DNA from: Blepharisma japonicum
Lineage: Eukaryota > Ciliophora > Heterotrichea > Heterotrichida > Blepharismidae
Length of the DNA stretch: 64,000 nt
Reading direction: 5' to 3'
NCBI GenBank assembly: GCA_949751835.1
Contig: CATKHK010000011.1
Span: 124,327 to 188,326 of the forward strand
Shown: piece by piece, positions 10,949-23,312 of the stretch
Numbering within the stretch: position 1 is the first letter of the stretch
Layout of the letters: each line of letters opens with the position of its first letter
The notes under the pieces: model-generated
Told to the model about the DNA's origin: nothing
Database searches by the model: none
Seen by the model: the letters and a program-made list of their open reading frames with translations, nothing else
Made by a program: the position numbers and the translations under genes

Positions 10949-13243
10949 ATGTGGATTGTTAAACCTGAATGAATTTTCCATGGCGACACTCGCAAACTCC
11001 CAATTCTAAGCATAGACATAGAGCCTATTGGGGTAAGATTTATTACTGGTTCTATGGACCACACAATAATTATTTGGAAGCTAAGTGCAATTAATGACGA
11101 ACAAGAAGAAGAAGTCCAATTGTCCATTTTAACACAACACTGTGGGCCTGTAAATTGTGTGAGGTGAAGCCCGTCATCACAATATTTTGCATCAGGATCT
11201 GATGATGGAATTGTTATTATATGAGAACAAGTCGAGGCGGGACTTTCAGACAATTTAGAAGAATGGCGCTGCATTTTAAGTTTGCGTGGTCATTCTTCAG
11301 ATGTGAAAGAACTCTCATGGAATAATTCAGGGACTTTATTAGCAAGTGGGAGTGTTGATAATACAGTCATTTTGTGAAATATTGTATCAAAACAGCTAGC
11401 TCCAGCAAGAATTCTGAATGGTCATGAAAGTTATATAAGTGGGCTGGCTTTTGATCCAATGGATAAATATTTAGCTACTGTAGGAGAAGATAAACAATTA
11501 ATTATATGAAGCACAAATGACTGAAAACAAACCAAAAAAATTTCCCAAAATTTCAATCATGCCTCAAGCCAGCCTTTAAAGAGATTTTCTTATACACCAG
11601 ATGGGCTAAATTTAATATTACCAGGACCTAAAAAATCAGCTTATAAGTATACAGCAAGTGTTTTAAAAAGCGATGAATATGAAATAGAAAAATACCTCGT
11701 TGGGCACCTCCAAGCAATTTCTGTAGCAGCAGCCAGCAAAGTGCTCTATAAAAGTGATAAAAATCCTGTGTGAATTGTAGCGCTAGGAGGTTATGATTCT
11801 GCAGTGTCATTTTGGAAAAATGGGGATAATGAACCTGTAGTGATAAAAGATATTTTTACGTGCTCAGTAGCTGATATTTCATGGTCAAATGATGGAAATA
11901 TGATTTTAGCATGCTCAAGTGATGGAACAGTCGCCGCAATAGGGCTTGAGGGAGAACTTGGCACTCCTTTATCACAGCAAGAAATGAGTCAATACATGTT
12001 TTCTCTTTATGGAGCCCGTCCTCCTGTCCCAATCGGAGGCCCACATTCACATTCTCACCACAAAAGGATTGAGCCTCAGCCTTTAAATGAACAAAAAGAA
12101 GAACGAGTCCAAGGTGGCAAACGTCGAATTCAGCCTGTCTTATTATCCACCCCACAGTCCACAGGTGGCGGTTTCCCACAATCCCCTCAGCAGCTTCCTC
12201 AAATTTCTTCTCTACAACTACCTCAGCCTTCTCTCATAAGTAGCCCAAATTTTCCTCAGCCTCAGCTCCGTAACCCTATTATTATGACCAGCCCAAATGC
12301 TCCACCAGTCCCTGATTTTAAAGACCTTCAAAACTTTTCCATCCCTTTTTTCGCATCTTTTTCAAAAGTAATTAATAAAGGTGCTTCAAAATCATATACA
12401 GATGGAATTTGTGATATGAAAATGCTAGAAATTTCGCAGCTAATTTCAGCAGATGCAGATTTGGTGGTAGAATGTATGGAGGTCAAGACACACCCTCAGT
12501 TTAAGTCAATTATAAGGTTTAGAGAAGGAAATAAAACGCTCTGGCAACGATATTTGCCACATACTGCAAATGTTTTGACTGGCAGCGATGTATTTATAGC
12601 AGCAATAACCACTGAAGGATTTTTATATTGTTTTGCTACTGCCTCTGGAAGACAAATAATGCCAGAATTATGTATTGGAGCAGTCGATTTTTTCGAAAGT
12701 AATGGCGCCTTTTTAATTGTTATCTTAAAAGATGGAAAAGTCCAATGCTGGAATATAAAAAACCAGAGCATTCATTTAGAAAGTAACATAAAAAGTATTG
12801 CAGGACCAATTGTAAAAGCTATATTGAAAGATAATGGAGAAGTTTTAATAGAAAACCAAGCTGGGGAAGGATATATTTATGATTTAGAACTCCATGCTTG
12901 GGCAAGAGTAAAAGATCCTACTTTTATACAGAAACCTGATGAAAGGATGAGTGGATGAAACCCAGGAAGCATTGAAGAAGTCCTTAATGTGGATTTACAA
13001 ACTTTTCATGATTTTTCACTTACAACAATGGAAATGCAACTGCTTAGATTGAAAAAATTAGGATATACAGAAGAATATGCTTATAATTTAGTAAGATATG
13101 CACAAATGCTTGCGGATGGAAAAGATACGCTTAGATTGTGGGATATCTGTATGGAACTTAAAAGAACAAATCAAAATTTATTGGCTTCGATCATGCCAAT
13201 CTTAAATGCGAACGAGCTTCAATTTAAAGGAATTAATTGTTAG
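10949..13243 (+). CDS. HIRA: HIRA, H3.3 histone chaperone
   Basis: Replication-independent H3.3 chaperone subunit acting in the nucleus, 764 aa. The N-terminal half (about 1-340) is a seven-bladed WD40 propeller whose repeats match HIRA in order (VKPEWIFHG start, CVRWSPSS, EEWRCILSLRGHSSDVKELSW, ELGTPLS). A GGKRRIQP motif near residue 390 matches the ASF1-binding B-domain of HIRA. The C-terminal part (about 490-764) matches the HIRA C domain (TLWQRYLPH, LEVHAW-like LELHAW, KRTNQNLLASI). Eight TGA codons encode Trp: seven lie in the WD repeats at structural Trp positions and the eighth near residue 670. Under the standard code the first 285 residues disappear. Start ATG 10949 gives the family's usual N-terminus. 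No intron is seen. It sits inside the ABCG array. Confidence 0.95.
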
Positions 13244-13977
13244 TTTTACTCAAGGTTTAAAATATTAAATTAAGAATTACTATATATACATTTTATGCTA
13301 TTTTCAATCAAAAATTACAGAATTTACTATCATCTAATATTTAATTAAATTTATCATGTTTATAGTAAAAAGAGCTCAAATTTTCATGAAAAAAAAACTT
13401 CCCTAAAATTCCTCTAGTGCTACAACTTCTGCTAAAACTTCTTTTATTTCATATGTGCCTCATAATTATTCATTATCCAGACATTAATTTTAAGCTATTC
13501 TGCTTTAAAAAAAGAGTAAACTTTTATCTTTATTATATGAGTAAGAATATTTTTTTTTAAAATTTCTCCAAGCCAGACTTTCTTGCAGGGCATCAAAGAT
13601 TGTCTTTACCACTCGAGATCTCTAGGATTTTATTAATTTCGTATATTTGGATACACCGGAAAAGTGATGGTAACTATATATGGCAGATTAATGGAACCGA
13701 AGTAAAGGGACTAGATTATACCTAGGCTGGAATTATTATGGCTTCTTTAGAAATTTCAACAGCTACTAATGCATTCATTTTAAAGCTTAAAAATATATCA
13801 ATTTATATATACAGAGATATTGAGTAAGGAGTTCATTTGGGGCAATGCTAGCTTTGTATCAACTTATAAAATAATTTTGGCCCCAATTATGAAATTTTTG
13901 ATTTATTATTTCAGCCGATAAGAGGAGGATTTCTCTCCTCAGTCTCCTATTGGTTTTTATTTTTGACTCAAGCTATG
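13244..13977. other. AT-rich gap with decayed coding-like stretch
   Basis: No intact gene. Between about 13640 and 13840 short frames have protein-like composition (DGNYIWQINGTEVKGLDYT, then AGIIMASLEISTATNAFILK), loosely like an RNase H fold, but the region is decayed and I would not name a family. The remainder is AT-rich. A short perfect hairpin (AGGAG...CTCCT) occurs near 13922-13940. Confidence 0.3.
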
Positions 13978-14262
13978 CTATAATATTTTATCTGTGTTTA
14001 CTCATCAGTTGCAGAAAGTATTTTGTGCCAGAATAATTGATCACGCTCCAAAAGGAAAAGAAGACTTCGAAAATTGTAAGTTCCTCTTCAAAGCAAATAG
14101 ATTGGCTTTCTGATAATTTTTCCATGAAATTAAAGGATCTTTGTATCTTTTATTCAATAAGTAAGTCAATTCTGATTTTCTAATTATAGAATGCAAATTG
14201 AGATCTTTAATAGATGGGAGTAATAGTGCTCTTTTACGTAATTGAATATTTGTCTTTATCAA
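13978..14262 (-). pseudogene. Open minus-strand fragment without a start codon
   Basis: With TGA as Trp this frame is open for about 95 codons to a TAG at 13978 (IQLRKRALLLPSIKDLNLHS, KDPLISWKNYQKANLFALKR, NTFCNWWVNTDKIL). The composition is protein-like, but the upstream end has no ATG and no clear splice acceptor. Most likely it is a gene fragment. Not recognised. Confidence 0.3.
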
Positions 14263-14779
14263 AATATAATTATGTTTATTTCATTCAGCAGGCAATATGC
14301 TTATAAATTTGCTATTATATTCTATTTTTGAAAGCCTTAATAAATTTCATCACAATACTCAGAATTAAAAATTTCACAAAGCATTAATTGATTTTTTCTG
14401 AGGTAGATGATTGATATTCATGAAATATAAAAATAATTGTATAGGCTGTAAAATGCAAAATATCTGCAATTCCATTTAATAATAAAAATTTTCTTAAATT
14501 AACACTTTATTTTTAAAGTTCTGTTGAGCTTATCGATATTGTTTTTCTTGTAAATAAAAATTATAATGATATCCTATTAGAACAGCAAAAAATTCCTTGC
14601 TACTAATTGAGTTAAAAGAAACAGAAATAAAATTTGTAAAAATGTTATAATTAAAATTGATAAATTTTCTTTAAAATTATGAAATCTATTGAATCAATTT
14701 ATTATTGACAAGGGGAAACAAAAATTATATTATTTTCGTGCTATTCTTAAATTTTGCTATTAATTCAGAATTTTTTTGG
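14263..14779. other. AT-rich gap, no gene seen
   Basis: Low-complexity AT-rich sequence without a sustained frame or recognisable RNA. Confidence 0.5.
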
Positions 14780-15240
14780 TACATTTTTTAAATGGCCATA
14801 AGTAGCTGCTTTTCCTGAAGTTTTCTCCAAAAGCAAATGCAAATATGGAATATAAATTAAAGTTTTGAAGGCGAAAGAAAGTTCGATATTTCTAAAGAAA
14901 AGATTCTATTCGAAGTGATAACCTATAGCAAAGCAGCTAAAACTCAGCTCTGCTGAAATAATAATAGCTTAGCTTTGTCTAGGATTAATTAGAATTTGTT
15001 CACCTTTGATCCAAAAATGCTTATTTCAATGCCCCACTGCGGATATATGATGCATTATTACTTGCAAAATCCAAAATTATATATTTCAGCAATCCACAAT
15101 TGAATTTCCCAATAAGCAGGTTGATAACCAGCTAGTTGAAGATATTCATAAATGACAAAAATGGGCTTAAATTCCAAAAACTATATGCGATCTAATAATC
15201 TAAAAACTCCCTAAAATATCGAATAATTAGCTTTGCTTGA
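14780..15240 (+). pseudogene. Heavily decayed ABCG 5' fragment
   Basis: Begins with a degraded leader (TTTTTTAAATGGCCATAAGTA) and AAGTTTTCTCCAAAAGCAAA, the same conserved start region as in live copies. Around 14940 ACTCAGCTCTGCTGAAATAATAA echoes the IQLCWDN region. Stops in all frames. It is the counterpart of the relic before copy 2, including similar downstream sequence (CCAAAAACTATATGC near 15175), so relic and gene were probably duplicated together. Confidence 0.55.
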
Positions 15241-15446
15241 TTCCAAGGGAAAATTAAAAAATTTACCAAAAAGTTAGAATAAATTTGTTGGGTAGATAAA
15301 AAATATAATTTTAATTATTCCAAAAATTTTGGGAAAAATACTTATTTATCGATGTCAACCAAAGGCAAGGTAAAATCACAACATCGTCTAGCATGTATGA
15401 GCTTTTCACTGGCTAATTCCTAAATTTTCAAACACATTTTTTGAAC

Positions 15447-15468
15447 GGCCATTTATGGCTTATAAATA
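15447..15468 (+). promoter_or_regulatory. Conserved leader of ABCG copy 3
   Basis: Identical 22 bases to 7583-7604, again with the TATA-like element and an upstream ATG whose tiny frame overlaps the main start as TAATG. Conservation in a region where flanking DNA has diverged suggests constraint, although recent duplication could also explain it. Confidence 0.4.
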
Positions 15469-17385
15469 ATGAATACTTCGAAAGATTTCTCCAAGAATAT
15501 AAGTCAAGATGGAAGCGTAGTCCCAGCAATGGGAGAGCTTGAAAACTCAAGCTTTATTGAAGTTTATCAAGAAAACCCCCCAGAAACAACAAAAGGGCAT
15601 GATGAAAGAACTAAAATCCAACTTTGCTGGGACAATGTTAGTTACGTCATCGAGACCAAAGGCGAAGAAACCCAGATCCTAAAATCAATTTCAGGTAAAG
15701 CCAACCCTGGGGAGCTTCTAGTTTTGATGGGGTCTTCAGGGGCTGGTAAGACAACACTTTTGAACATCTTGGCTGGAAGACTTAAAAGTTCAGGCAATGC
15801 AAAAATTATTGGCCAAATAACAGCAAATGGGACAAATATAAAGGATCTTGATTTTGGGTATTACTCAGCCTATGTAACCCAAGAAGATATACTACTTCCT
15901 AATCTAACTCCGCGAGAATCCTTAATGTTTTCCTCAAGACTTAGAATGCCAGGACATTATCAAGATCATGTAGATAGGGTAAATGGAATCATCAATGACC
16001 TTAGATTGATGAAATGTGCAGATAATATTATTGGCAGTATAACTAAAAAAGGACTATCTGGAGGTGAAAGGAAAAGAGTTTGTATTGGGATGGAACTTAT
16101 CACTGACCCAATTGTCCTTATACTTGATGAGCCTACTTCAGGTCTTGATAGTTTTACCGCAGAAGTCGTTATTGATTTACTGATAGAGCAAGCAAGGAAA
16201 GGCAGAACTATAATGTCAACTATCCATCAACCAAGCACAAGTATGTTTGAGAAATTTGACAAATTGGTTTTATTAGCAGAAGGCCATCTTGTATACCAAG
16301 GCAGTGCTTCTGATTCCACAAAATACTTCTCCAAAATTGGTTACGAGTGTCCAAAACTTATGAATCCAGCCGACTATTATATGAGACTTCTCCATGTTAT
16401 AGATAGGAAACATCATACTGAAGAAGAGCATGAAAAAATTGAAAAAATAGTAGCAGCTTATAATTCAGTAGAGCAAGATGAAGGAGATTACGATCAATCA
16501 AAACTTGAGCCTTTGCAAACTAAGCATTTAACTTCAGCTACAAATTTTGCCACACAATTCATATTGCTGTTTAGAAGGGCTTGAATAAATGCAAGGAGAG
16601 ACCCTCTTGCTGGTCAACTTTTATTTATCGAGTACATTATGATGGGCGTTTTAATTGATTTGCTTTGTAACAATTTAGCAAAAAATTACGATTCTGCAAC
16701 AACTAGAACTCAAACTCTATTTCTCTGTGCAGCAGCTGTAGGTTTTTACTCATGTCAAAATGCAGCAATGCAATTCCCAAGCGAAACTCCTATATTTCTT
16801 AAAGAAAGTAAGCAAAGAATTTATTCCACAACTTCGTATTATCTTTCCAAGTCACTTGCAGACCTCCCTATGCAATTTCTACCACTTTTTCTATTTTGCC
16901 TTATTGTATATTGGGCAATCCCTTTTAATGATTATGATGGAAGTAAATTCTGGATATTTTACTTTCTGCTTACTTTAATGCAAATAAATGCTCTCGGTGT
17001 TGGATATGTTTTAGGCTCTTGTGTAAAAACAGAAACAATTGCTTTGGCTATTACTCCAGTATTTTTACAACCTATGATGCTTTGGTCTGGATTATTTCCA
17101 CATGTAAATGATTATCCTGCAGGTTTCTCTTGGGTACAATATTTCTCTGTAAGTTTTATTTAGTGTATGAGATGGGCTGTCGAAGGACTTATGGCGAATG
17201 AATACAATGATTTAGGAATGCACTGTCAGCATTGTACAGATTGCAGGAAGTGTGATATTTTAAGAGACTTTGATTTTACTAGAAGTATCGGAGAAACTAT
17301 ATTGTATCAATGCATTTTGCTTGTAGGCTATAGGATCCTTGCATTTTTGCTATTGTGGAAGCGGGCTTTAAATGCTCGTAGATAA
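15469..17385 (+). CDS. ABCG half-transporter, copy 3
   Basis: A 633-aa ABCG half-transporter with intact Walker A (GSSGAGKTT), signature LSGGERKRV, Walker B and H-loop, and about six C-terminal membrane segments. Codon 372 is TGA (16582-16584), read as Trp by comparison with copies 1, 4 and 6. The 15-nt intron at 17149-17163 precedes the exon with HCQHCTDCRKC. Large tracts are nearly identical at the nucleotide level to copy 2, including synonymous positions in the membrane domain, so duplication is recent or the copies have been homogenised. Divergence is concentrated in the N-terminal 45 residues. Confidence 0.95.
17149..17163 (+). other. 15-nt intron in ABCG copy 3
   Basis: GTAAGTTTTATTTAG at the conserved position, phase 0, with its own TAG in frame if retained. 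Confidence 0.93.
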
Positions 17386-18027
17386 AATAATATAATAAAA
17401 ATTCGTTTAATAAGTTTATAATTTATTAAAATATAAAACTAAGAATAAATTAGTATATTTTAGATAAATTATTTAATGCACAAACTATTAATTAGCAAAA
17501 TAATATATCTGCTAAGTAAGTTTGATGTTAAGGTGACCATAAAAATTTTCTAGCTTAAACTTATTCAAAATCATTAATGTCTTAATAATAGCAATACTCT
17601 GCATTATATAATAGTGATATATGATCAAGTAAAAAGATCAGCCTAGTTTTCCCATTATTCAGGGCCTCGAATAACCTTATCACTAATCTTCTTCTTATCT
17701 TCTTAATTCTTGCTCAATGTTGACCTCAGTCATAACCGATTATTCTAATACTCTTTTACTCCCAAATATTCAGCTCTTGATATATAGCCTCACCTGCTCA
17801 ATCCTTATTTATCCTTGGTCAATAAATTTTTACTGTCAGACATTTGATCAGAAAAAATCCTTTAAAATTTGATAAAAGTCTCGCAAGGAAAAAAACTTTG
17901 AACAAAAATCACCAAGAAGTTACCATACGACTAAAATATTAAAAAAATCATATATACCCCTGAGGTTTTGAGTTTTAATATTTTAAATTCATTCTAATTT
18001 ATTAGGGAAAAAGTTTGCTATTGTCAG
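17386..18027. other. Gap, no intact gene
   Basis: AT-rich. A pyrimidine-rich stretch at about 17640-17830 may be an eroded minus-strand coding relic, but no frame stays open long enough to say more. Confidence 0.45.
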
Positions 18028-18734
18028 TTAGCCAAAAATTAAGACTCTTCAACAACAACCAGAACTAAAATCCTATTTAAATCAGGAGCCACTGTAATTT
18101 TTTTTCATATCAAGATGCTGCTATGCAGTTCCCTAATGAGACTCCTTTATTCCTAAAAGAGAGTAAACAGCGGATTTATTCCACTTTATCATATTAAATG
18201 GCCAAATCACTGGCAGATCTTCCTATGCAATTTCTTCCACTATTTTTATATTGCCTTATTATATACTAGGCAATCCATTTAATGATTATGATGCAAGTAA
18301 GTTCTTTATTTTTTACTTTATTTTGATTTTATTCCAAATAGGCACTATAGGCGTCGGGTATATTTTAGGCTGTATGGTCAAAACAGATACTGCTGCCTTC
18401 CATTGTCCCAATATTTTTGCAGCCTATGATGTTGTGGTCTGGATTATTTCCACATGCAAACGATTATCCTGAAGGGTTTTCATGGGTTCAATATTTTCTG
18501 CAAGAAAATATTTAGTTAATAAGATGGGCTGTTGAAGGGCATATGGCGAACGAATATAATGATTTGGGAATGCACTACCAGCATTGTACAGATTGCAGAA
18601 ATGTGATATTTTAAGGGAATATGATTTTACTAGAACATTGGGGAAGCTATCTTGCATCTTCGCATTCGTATTGTGGGATATAGGTTTATTCCATTTTTGC
18701 TGCTTTTGAAAGAGCGATTAATTCTTGCAGATAA
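18028..18734 (+). pseudogene. ABCG 3' half pseudogene, sister of copy 5
   Basis: Covers only the membrane domain and last exon of an ABCG gene, from the region of residue 395 to the terminal codons. Stops and small indels break the frame in several places, and the Cys motif region (CACTACCAGCATTG) has lost its first Cys. The 3' flank (18740-18905) matches the flank of copy 5 (25230-25380), including TTATAAAAATATTAAATGAAA. This shows that copy 5 and this relic descend from one duplicated unit. The nucleotide-binding half is absent. Confidence 0.8.
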
Positions 18735-19038
18735 GGATAATAATCTTTGAATAAAAAATATGTAAATTATAAAAATATTAAATGAAAATAAATTATTTGC
18801 AATGCTGCCTAATAACTAATTTCAAATGGAAATATCAAATTTATATCCAATGGCAAAATATTTTAATTACTAAATAGACAGAAATAGTAATTGAAGTTAA
18901 ATAAAACATTTTTATTATACTAAGCATTGGATACTTTTTCAAATAAAAGTAATTTTTGGTGTTTCCTTTCTTGATGATTATTTATATTTTCAATTAAATT
19001 ATAATAATTTATATAATTATTTTTCTTGAATATATATA

Positions 19039-19180
19039 AATGCCACCATTTTACCAAAATAAAGCAGAGGCACTAGAAATATTCGCTTGTTCTAGCAATC
19101 AGTAATATAGATCTTGCAACACTTGTAGACTTGAATTTCCACACATTAATTTAAGCACAAAGAAAAAATTTTTGCATCAA
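19039..19180 (+). pseudogene. Decayed 5' end of the MYND-kinase gene, relic 1
   Basis: Starts at an ATG in the same leader context as the intact kinase at 30554 (TTATTTTTCTT...TATATAAATG). It aligns through ACCAAAATAAAGCAGA and CAACACTTGTAGA to the MYND zinc-finger codons, with stops and lost cysteines. It lies 304 bases after the ABCG relic; the intact kinase lies 292 bases after ABCG copy 6, so the spacing is conserved. Confidence 0.7.
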
Positions 19181-20347
19181 AGATTACAAATAAATCAAGA
19201 ACCTCAATATAATAAAATAAATCTAATTAATCTTAGATTACTTGATTAATCTAATAACCAAACAAATAGCTTTGCTCACTCACGGAGTAGGTATTACGAA
19301 TTGAAATAAATTAGATAGCTAATAGAATTAGAAACATAGGTCAAAAGAACTACTTTCTGGATTTGTGGCATTCAATTTAGTGGTTCGGAGAAAGACTCCT
19401 GTTTATGTTGAGGCAGTTAACAGTTTTTCATTTTTCAACTCCATGTTCTGAACCACATTAACATAGGAATTGATGCTAAACAGATTGATCTTAACTTAAA
19501 CTTAAACTTTTCTAAGAAAATTTTTTGGCTATATTTTGCAGCCATTTTGTCCATCATTTTTACAAATAAAATTTGGCTATTTGTTTAATTTTGTGTAACT
19601 GCTCGCTTTAAATTTTTGTTGTTTAAGAAGCTAGAATTAAACGATAAACAAAAAACTGCGATTTTAATATATAAAAAAAATTTAAAATCAATTGTAATCA
19701 CTATTTTCAAAAAATTGAAGTAGTTTGGAACTATGAAATTGAAATCACTATTTTCAAAAAATTGAAGTAGTTCGGAACTATGAGAGACTTTAATAAATAC
19801 ATTACCTAAATTTCATTCAATCTCTGATCTATAAGCCTTTATAGTAATTTTGAATCTATAAGATAGATTTATAATCAGATATGGAAAAGATCACAGAAAA
19901 TTAAAATTCTTAAAAAATTATAGGATTAAGCCCATTGAAAAAAGAAACTATTGGTAAAAGAAAAACAATTTAGTTACTATTGATAAAGCTATTAGCTTAA
20001 TTAAAGTGATACTGCTTCGATTAGCACCAGAGTTTAGCCATTAATAGTTCCTATTCCATAAAATAGGAAACAATGACTTTACATGTTGAAGCTTCAACAA
20101 GCACTTATTAGAACTTATAAGCCTTAATTTTAAAGTGATATAATTTCCAGTTCTTAAATTGAAAGTCTATGTTATCAATTTTTATAATAATATGCTTTGA
20201 AAGTAAATCCAGAAAATTTTAGTAAAAACTTCAATTTTATCAAAGGGAAAACAAAATAACCAGCAAATCTCTATTAGATATCACTCCTCTCTAACTTATT
20301 TTAATTTTGTTCACTTAATTTTGAAATTAAGTGATGGTTAATATTAA

Positions 20348-22267
20348 ATGGTCAACCCTAAAGTCTTCTCCAGGAGAGAGAGCCAAGAAGGAAATATAGA
20401 GATTCCAGTGATGAAAGAAGAAGAAAACTCAAGTTTAGTAGTTGTTTATCAAGAAAACACCCCGGCAGAAGCTAACAGACATGATGAGAGAACAAAAATC
20501 CAATTGTGCTGGGATAATGTTAGCTACGTCATCGAAAGGGAAGGTGAAGAGACCCAAATCCTAAAATCAGTTTCAGGCAAAGCCAACCCTGGGGAGCTTC
20601 TAGTTTTGATGGGGTCATCAGGGGCTGGAAAGACAACACTTCTGAACATCTTGGCTGGGAGACTTAATAGCTCAGGCAATTCAAAAATTTTGGGCAAGAT
20701 AACAGCAAATGGAACAAATATTAAAGACCTTGATTTTGGTTACTATTCAGCATATGTAACTCAAGAAGATATACTGCTTCCTAATCTAACTCCAAGAGAG
20801 TCATTAATGTTTTCATCAAGACTTAGGATGCCGGGCTCTCATCAAGAGCATGCAGAAAGAGTTAATGGGATCATCGAAGATCTGAGATTGATGAAATGTG
20901 CAGATAAAATCGTAGGGAGCATAACCAAAAAAGGATTATCAGGAGGTGAAAGGAAAAGAGTTTGCATTGGGATGGAACTCATCACTGATCCTATTGTCCT
21001 CCTGCTTGATGAACCTACTTCTGGGCTTGATAGCTTTACAGCAGAAGTTGTCATTGATTTATTGATAGAGCAAGCAAGGAAAGGTAGAACAGTAATGTCA
21101 ACTATCCACCAACCAAGTTCAAGTATGTTCGATAAGTTCGATAAATTAATTTTATTAGCTGAAGGCCATCTTGTGTATCAAGGCCATGCTGCTGATTCTA
21201 CGAAATACTTTACAAAAATTGGCTATGAGTGTCCTAAACTCATGAATCCAGCTGATTATTATATGAGAATTCTTCATGTTGTAGATAGGAAACACCTTAC
21301 AGAAAAAGAGCATGAAACGATAGAAAATATAGTAGCAGCTTATGATTCAGTAGATCAAAATGAAGAAGATTACGACAAATCAAAGCTTGAGCCTTTAGAA
21401 AACAAGCATTTAACATCTCCTACAAATTTCGCTACTCAGTTTTTAATACTGCTTAAAAGAGCTTGGACAAACACAAGAAGAGACCCACTTGCTGGCCAAA
21501 TTGTTTTTTTTGAATACATTACGATGGGTGTCTTGCTTGATTTGCTTTGTAATAACTTAGCAAAAAATTATGATTCTTCAACAACTAGAACTCAAATTTT
21601 GTTTCTTTCAAGCACAATTGTGGCATTTTATGCATGTCAAAATTCAGCTATGCAGTTCCCTAGCGAGACTCCTTTATTTCTTAAAGAAAGTAAGCAAAGG
21701 ATTTATTCCACCATTTCTTACTATATGGCAAAATCACTTGCAGACATTCCTATGCAATTCCTTCCAATATTGCTCTATTGCCTTATTATATACTGGGCAA
21801 TTCCTTTCAATGATTATGATGCAAGTAAGTTCTTCATTTTTTATTTTATTTTGATTTTGCTACACTTAAATACAACTGGAGTTGGGTATATTTTAGGAGC
21901 TTTGGTCAAAAGTGAGACGGTTGCATTAGCTCTTACCCCTATATTTATGCAGCCCATGATGCTTTGGTCTGGATTATTTCCGCATGTAAACGACTTTCCT
22001 GAAGGGTTTTCTTGGGTTCAATACTTTTCTGTAAGAATTATTTAGTCCATGAGATGGTCCTCTGAAGCTCTTATGGTTAATGAGTATAATGACTTGGGAA
22101 TGCATTGCCAGCATTGTACAGATTGTAAGAAATGTGATATTCTAAGGGATTATGATTTTACTAGAAGTATTGGAGAAGATGTCTTGTATCTTTGTATTCT
22201 TATGGTGGGATATAGATTTATTGCATATGTGTTGCTTTGGAAGAGAGCTGTCAATTCTCGTAAATAA
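20348..22267 (+). CDS. ABCG half-transporter, copy 4
   Basis: A 634-aa ABCG half-transporter starting MVNPKVFSRRES. Walker A GSSGAGKTT, LSGGERKRV, LLLDEPTSG and the H-loop are intact, followed by the membrane domain. The Trp at residue 373 is TGG. The 15-nt intron is at 22031-22045 and the last exon carries HCQHCTDCKKC. This is the intact partner of the frameshifted copy 6. An out-of-frame ATG lies 14 bases upstream (20334), also present before copy 6, so the transcript start must be close or the uATG is tolerated. Stop TAA. Confidence 0.95.
22031..22045 (+). other. 15-nt intron in ABCG copy 4
   Basis: GTAAGAATTATTTAG, conserved position and phase 0, terminal TAG in frame if retained. Identical to the intron of copy 6. 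Confidence 0.93.
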
Positions 22268-22410
22268 ACAATAAATAATTTCGAATAAAATATGGAATAA
22301 ATAAATTTTGCTATTTCTATACCAATTTATATGAGTTATCATACCTAAAATGAAGAATATCGAAATGCATTGATAAATGAAAATAAATTCTTCTGCTAGG
22401 TGAGAACATA

Positions 22411-23312
22411 ATTTTCATATAGATATAACAGGATTTAATTATTTTATACTCATAATTAGTGTGAATTTTAAAGTATTGACTAATTCGTTATAAATGGTCA
22501 AATAAGAGAATTTTGGATAAAAACTTCGTATATAAATTATAAAACAAGATATTGTTCTATATTGCTTTATCCCTCAATTTTTATTGATTATGTTTTAAAC
22601 AGATAGAAGATCATTTTTTAAAGTAAAATTAAAATAACAATAGCATTTAGAACCAATATTTAAGACAAGAGTATGAAAATCTCTAAATAAAATAGATGAT
22701 TATGAAATATTTGATAATTATAATTAAGAGATAAAAATATAAAATACTTAATAAAATGGACCACCCAAAGTTATGTTAAAAACTAAATCTCAAATTTTAT
22801 TTAAGTTTGGAGCCAAAGGTGACAAAAAGAGAGTTTAGCTTAAATTTATCCTAAAGAATTAAAGTTCTGATAATGCACTTTATTCTGTGCTTATGTTTTA
22901 GAGAGAAATGACCAGAATAAAGAGCACAATAAAATAATTGTTAATCAGGAAAGCAGGATTAGTTTATTTTGAAATAAAAATATTATGATGAAGCTAGATA
23001 ATATTAAATATTTTTTGATGCGATACAATTATTCGCCTATAGTTAGAGTAATAATTATTTTCTATAAGATAAATAATCTGGGCTCTAAAGAATTCTTAAA
23101 ATTGTAATTAGTAAAAGAAATAATAATGCCTATCAGATCATGCAAAATTAAAGACTTTCCTTTTTGAAAAATCAGCTGGCTTTTAAAATAATTTATCAAT
23201 TTAAACCAAAGAAAAGATAAAATAAGCACAATTCTCAGCATTATAAAACGTTTAAAATTAATTCTAAATAAAACATATCACTTATTTTCAAGTGAAACGA
23301 TGGTTTATAAAA
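22411..23312. other. AT-rich gap, no gene seen
   Basis: No sustained frame on either strand under TGA = Trp. A weak inverted pair, TTTATTCTG near 22880 and CAGAATAAA near 22913, is present. Otherwise I see nothing. Confidence 0.5.

Larger units (their letters stand above)
19200..22410 (+). repeat. Duplicated segment A (partner 26990-30400)
   Basis: The upstream regions, ABCG gene and 3' flank of copies 4 and 6 match over about 3.2 kb. Diagnostic shared tracts are CTCACGGAG near 19280 and 27065, TTAAGCCATTAATAGTTCC near 20035 and 28010, and ATGCATTGATAAATGAAA near 22365 and 30360. Identity is high in the gene and lower, with many indels, in the non-coding part. Confidence 0.85.

Noticed and set aside
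13640-13840. Possible RNase H-like or retroelement remnant
   Set aside because: Short runs resemble an RNase H pattern and one run resembles a retroelement motif, but the similarity is too weak and the region too decayed to name a family.
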